In this document: positions 32,302-35,285 of the stretch, piece by piece | Layout of the letters: every line of letters starts with the position of its first letter | Numbering within the stretch: position 1 is the first letter of the stretch | Virus record (IMG/VR): IMGVR_UViG_3300010413_000863 | Coordinates: 1 to 35,285 of that record | Strand: one strand, 5' to 3' | Origin: a virus | Length of the DNA stretch: 35,285 nucleotides | Translations under genes and position numbers: made by a program | Notes under the pieces: model-generated | Seen by the model: the letters and a program-made list of their open reading frames with translations, nothing else | Databases searched by the model: none | Told to the model about the DNA's origin: nothing

Positions 32302-35285
32302 ACTCAGTCACCTCTTCTGGATCGTCGAGCAGAGATGGGATGCTTGGCTCCCCTCTGCCTCCTTCTCTGACCCACTTCTCGAGCACCGACCAGCGATGCT
32401 GCACGGCATACTCGCCGCGCTCCCGGTAGAGCTGCTCGGTTCGGTTCAGGATCTCGACAGCCTCTCCGCTGAGCTTCAACGTGCGCTGCCCCCTGCCCGG
32501 CTCTACGCCCTTGCTGAGCGTCACCACGTTGAGTGCTCGAGCCTTGGCTAGCCAACTGTCGGTGGCTTGGATGTCCGGGAACAAGGTCTGGATCTCGCCC
32601 TTCGTGAAGCTGCCGAGAAGCGAGTTGGCTCGACGGATGGTCTCGATGATCGGGTCTCCAGCCGAGCCGATGCCACGGAAGATCAGGTGCTCGGCAGCGT
32701 AGGGCTGACGGACCTCGTTCTCGATGCGCCTCCGTCGGCTCCAGGTGTCGTATTCGATCGACTTGTAGGTGTAGCGGAGCCACTCCGCCGCGAACTCTAC
32801 GTGTGGCCTGCGGACGATCACCTTCTGGGGGTGTTCTGGATCGTAGGAGTTGAGCAGGTTGGCTACCGCGATCGCTTGCCGAAGGATGCTGAGCGGCTTC
32901 TCTGCCCGCACGAACATCGGGATCTCCTTCTGCCAGTAGACCTCTGCCATGTCATCGCAGATGTCTCGCGCGAGCTGCGCGGCGTCCGGCTCGATCACCA
33001 CGTCACGCTCGGTCTGCAACCACGCCCTCTGCACGAGGCAGTGCAGCGTGTTGGAGCCGAGCAGGGAGGGCTCGTCGCTCTGCTTCCAGTTCTTCGCCTC
33101 GGCCCTGAGGCAGTAGTCGAACCGGCGGATGGACTCCTCTCGATCGTTGCAGAACCGGGCGATGTGCTGGCAGGCTGCACCGAACGTGTCCCTCTGGCCT
33201 CCGTAGTAGTTCAGGATCCACACCGTCCTGACACAGCAGGCGAAGTCACGGTCTCCGCCGCCAGCCTTGGCCGACTGCACCACTCCGTCGGATCTGGCGG
33301 ACTGCACACCCTCCATCACGTCACGCGGCATCAGGTGGGCCTCGTCCACCGCCATCATCCCGCCGTGCTCCTTGGGGTAGATGCCGATTTTGCTGACGTA
33401 GCCGCTGACCCGGTGGTCACGAACCGAGCCCACCAGGAAGCCAGCCCTGGAGGTCATCGAGCCTGAGGCGTTGTAGCTGCCACCCACCACCTCGGCGATC
33501 GCCTTGAAGATCGGGCTCTTGCCTGCGCCTGTGTCGCCGACGATCGCGCAGTCGATCCAGCCGCGCACCAGCTCGCCGGTCACGGGGTCACGGAACCAGA
33601 GCGTCGAGCAGGCGCACATCAGAGCAGCGATGTGCAGGTCATCCTGGTCATAGATGCCGGTGATGTTCGCACCCACGTCCCGAGCGATCTTGGTGATGGA
33701 CGAGCGCACCTCATCGAGCGTGCGCTGCGGCTGGGCTGCGGCAACCAGCTCGTCCATCGCTTGTGTCAGATCCAGCTTCACCCGGCTGACGGTCTCGATC
33801 TTGGTGGCGAAGATCGCCACGGTGCCCTGGTGCTCGATCACTCGCCCCGTGATGCGCGCGTTGCCTGAGACTGGCGGTGATTGCTCGGACACCACCAGGA
33901 TCCCCATGTGGGCTCGGATGCGGTCATCGTCCGGCACGACCCTCGTGTAGCTCTTGCGTGGCGGTCCGGCGAACCACCTCTTCATCTTCGAGTGGATCTT
34001 GTGCTTCAGCTCCCAGGTCTGGCACCGCGACGGCTTGCCGAGGATCCGCTCCTTGATGAACGTCTCGGCATCCCTGCCTCGTGTGAGCGAGTAGGCTTCC
34101 CGCTCCAGCATCTTCCACTTCACGAGGTAGCCGTTGTGGTCATACTTGACTGGAGCATCGCAGTTGCGGCAGTAGATCGCTGAGCCCTGCGCGCACTCCA
34201 GCTCGCTGAGTAAGGGCACGATGACGTTCTCGTCAGTGATCGCATCGACCGTGCATTCGACGATGATGTTGTGGTTGAGGTAGGAGCCCACCTCCTCGAA
34301 GTCGCACTCGATCGGGGCCTCCTGTCCTGGCCGGATCGTCTCGATGTCCCAGGACAGGAAGTCCTTGGGGTCTCGACCACCTCCCTCGATCCAGTCCCGT
34401 AGGTCAGCTCCCCACTTCACGTCGCCCTTGATCGGCACCGCCATGACGCGCATGTCGATCTCTTCCCCGGTCATCTCCGCTATCTCATCGTGCAGCTCCG
34501 ATGCCTGCTCGAAGAACCGGAGCTGGCGCAGCTCGAACTCCTGGCGTCGGTTCGAGTCGTCGAAAGTCCACTCACGAGGATCCGGGTGCTGGACGAAGTC
34601 GTTGTCGAGCAGCAGCCTGATTGGGTGCCGCATCACCTCTGGAGGGATCGACCGCAGGTGCGGCTTCTGGCCTGCTCCTCCGTTGGAAGCGTAGACGAAG
34701 ATCGGGTGCTCGGCCTCTTGCCAGCGGAGGACACAGCGGGCAGCGGCGGCGTCCCATTCACCCTCCACGATCCACACAGGAGCGTCTGGGTGCTGCTTGA
34801 GGCGGTCCAGGTCCACCAGGGGCCACAGACCAGTGACCGAGCCAGCGTCCTCCTTGCGGGCTGTCTGGTTGCCAGCCCAGCGCCACTCCCCCTTCGACTT
34901 CTGTGCGTGCCAATCGTAGTAGCGGTAGTAGTTCCTCAGGCTGCCATCCGCGTAGCGTTGGAAGGCCACGAGCATCTCATCCAGGTAGCCAAGCTCCAAC
35001 GTGCTCGCATCCTCTGGAGAGATTCCCCGCTCAGCCAGGAACCCACGGAAGAACTTGGCGCGCGGCTCATCGCTCTCACGTAGCGCCTGCGCAGCTTCAG
35101 CCACGAGCTTCGGAGTGACGAGGGCGGAGCGTTTCTTCCTGGCCTCCTGTCGTCGCGGCACCTTCTTCAGCTCGGTGCTCACCCCGTAGAGACCGGCGAC
35201 CAGCTCCAAGGCTTGCAGCTCGCTGATACCCTTGAGCTTGGCTACCCACTGGAACACGTCGAGTCCGTCCTGCTTGCCCGGAGAG
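32249..35285 (-). CDS. DnaG-type primase fused to MCM-like AAA+ helicase (5' end outside window)
   Basis: The frame is open to the window edge, so the N-terminus is missing; numbering is from an internal GTG at 35257. The visible start, GKQDGLDVFQWVAKLKGIS, fits the end of a CHC2 zinc-binding domain. TOPRIM motifs: EGEWDA (165-170), LLLDND (215-220). Then a C363/C366 zinc knuckle and an OB-like segment (460-490), followed by ATPase motifs: GDTGAGKS (574-581), MMAVDEAH (634-641), SDGVVQSAKAGGG (656-668), sensor 1 N683, and RRFD (711-714). The SAKAG and RRFD segments are MCM-type. A lid (785-825) and winged-helix-like C-terminus follow. Likely makes primers and unwinds DNA at the phage fork. 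Confidence 0.8.
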   Translation of the reverse strand, partial: SPGKQDGLDVFQWVAKLKGISELQALELVAGLYGVSTELKKVPRRQEARKKRSALVTPKLVAEAAQALRESDEPRAKFFRGFLAERGISPEDASTLELGYLDEMLVAFQRYADGSLRNYYRYYDWHAQKSKGEWRWAGNQTARKEDAGSVTGLWPLVDLDRLKQHPDAPVWIVEGEWDAAAARCVLRWQEAEHPIFVYASNGGAGQKPHLRSIPPEVMRHPIRLLLDNDFVQHPDPREWTFDDSNRRQEFELRQLRFFEQASELHDEIAEMTGEEIDMRVMAVPIKGDVKWGADLRDWIEGGGRDPKDFLSWDIETIRPGQEAPIECDFEEVGSYLNHNIIVECTVDAITDENVIVPLLSELECAQGSAIYCRNCDAPVKYDHNGYLVKWKMLEREAYSLTRGRDAETFIKERILGKPSRCQTWELKHKIHSKMKRWFAGPPRKSYTRVVPDDDRIRAHMGILVVSEQSPPVSGNARITGRVIEHQGTVAIFATKIETVSRVKLDLTQAMDELVAAAQPQRTLDEVRSSITKIARDVGANITGIYDQDDLHIAALMCACSTLWFRDPVTGELVRGWIDCAIVGDTGAGKSPIFKAIAEVVGGSYNASGSMTSRAGFLVGSVRDHRVSGYVSKIGIYPKEHGGMMAVDEAHLMPRDVMEGVQSARSDGVVQSAKAGGGDRDFACCVRTVWILNYYGGQRDTFGAACQHIARFCNDREESIRRFDYCLRAEAKNWKQSDEPSLLGSNTLHCLVQRAWLQTERDVVIEPDAAQLARDICDDMAEVYWQKEIPMFVRAEKPLSILRQAIAVANLLNSYDPEHPQKVIVRRPHVEFAAEWLRYTYKSIEYDTWSRRRRIENEVRQPYAAEHLIFRGIGSAGDPIIETIRRANSLLGSFTKGEIQTLFPDIQATDSWLAKARALNVVTLSKGVEPGRGQRTLKLSGEAVEILNRTEQLYRERGEYAVQHRWSVLEKWVREGGRGEPSIPSLLDDPEEVTEYDYPDRREDIGEAEPVF

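Noticed and set aside
32567-33466. Plus-strand open frame of about 300 residues opposite the primase-helicase
   Set aside because: No motif or ribosome site; the minus strand has Walker A/B and TOPRIM motifs here.

Overview
The window is a stretch of a tailed, short-tailed (podovirus-like) bacteriophage genome, GC-rich and almost gapless, with genes linked by ATGA/TGATG stop-start overlaps. A terminase, portal, scaffold, DUF5309/SU10-type major capsid protein, head-tail adaptor, propeller-type tail nozzle and a set of ejection-protein candidates identify it as phage. No tail tube, tape measure or sheath gene is seen, and no integrase, tRNA or CRISPR. The host cannot be named; a small lipoprotein beside a membrane protein in the lysis position hints at a diderm (Gram-negative type) host.

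Plus strand, 1-31304, is the late (virion) module. It opens with a truncated methyltransferase and a frameshifted GT2 glycosyltransferase, followed by the large terminase (942-2675). A run of deeply overlapping accessory genes comes next: a hypothetical protein, a zinc-knuckle protein, a second GT2-like enzyme, a CgeB-like glycosyltransferase, a DUF115-like protein and a small DUF3008-like protein. Then come portal (5835-8237), two small proteins, scaffold (8985-10010), major capsid protein (10062-11090), two small zinc-ribbon proteins, a ConA-like/adaptor fusion (11689-13362), a nozzle that appears split over two coupled genes (13362-18019), beta-repeat receptor-type proteins (18019-19672), small coiled-coil proteins, and three internal/ejection candidates. 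The last of these is a 2427-residue polyvalent protein with a JAB-type and an HExxH-type metalloprotease motif. A compact lysis/regulatory end (lipoprotein, helical protein, membrane protein, Fis-like HTH protein, secreted protein) closes the module.

Minus strand, 35285-31288, is the end of an early/replication operon. Its first gene in the window (cut at its N-terminus by the window edge) combines a DnaG-type primase (zinc-finger remnant plus TOPRIM) with an AAA+ ATPase whose motifs look MCM-like, not DnaB-like. A small unknown protein, a RecU-like PD-(D/E)XK nuclease and a small basic protein follow. The two operons converge and overlap by 17 bp at 31288-31304; a strong plus-strand terminator hairpin (31583-31618 plus TTTT) lies beyond that point, inside the minus-strand operon.

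Working model: the minus operon replicates and resolves phage DNA. The plus operon packages it (terminase, portal), builds the head and short tail, possibly decorates virion or host glycans, and injects the three ejection proteins with the DNA. The primase-MCM fusion and the double-metalloprotease polyvalent protein are the two most unusual items.
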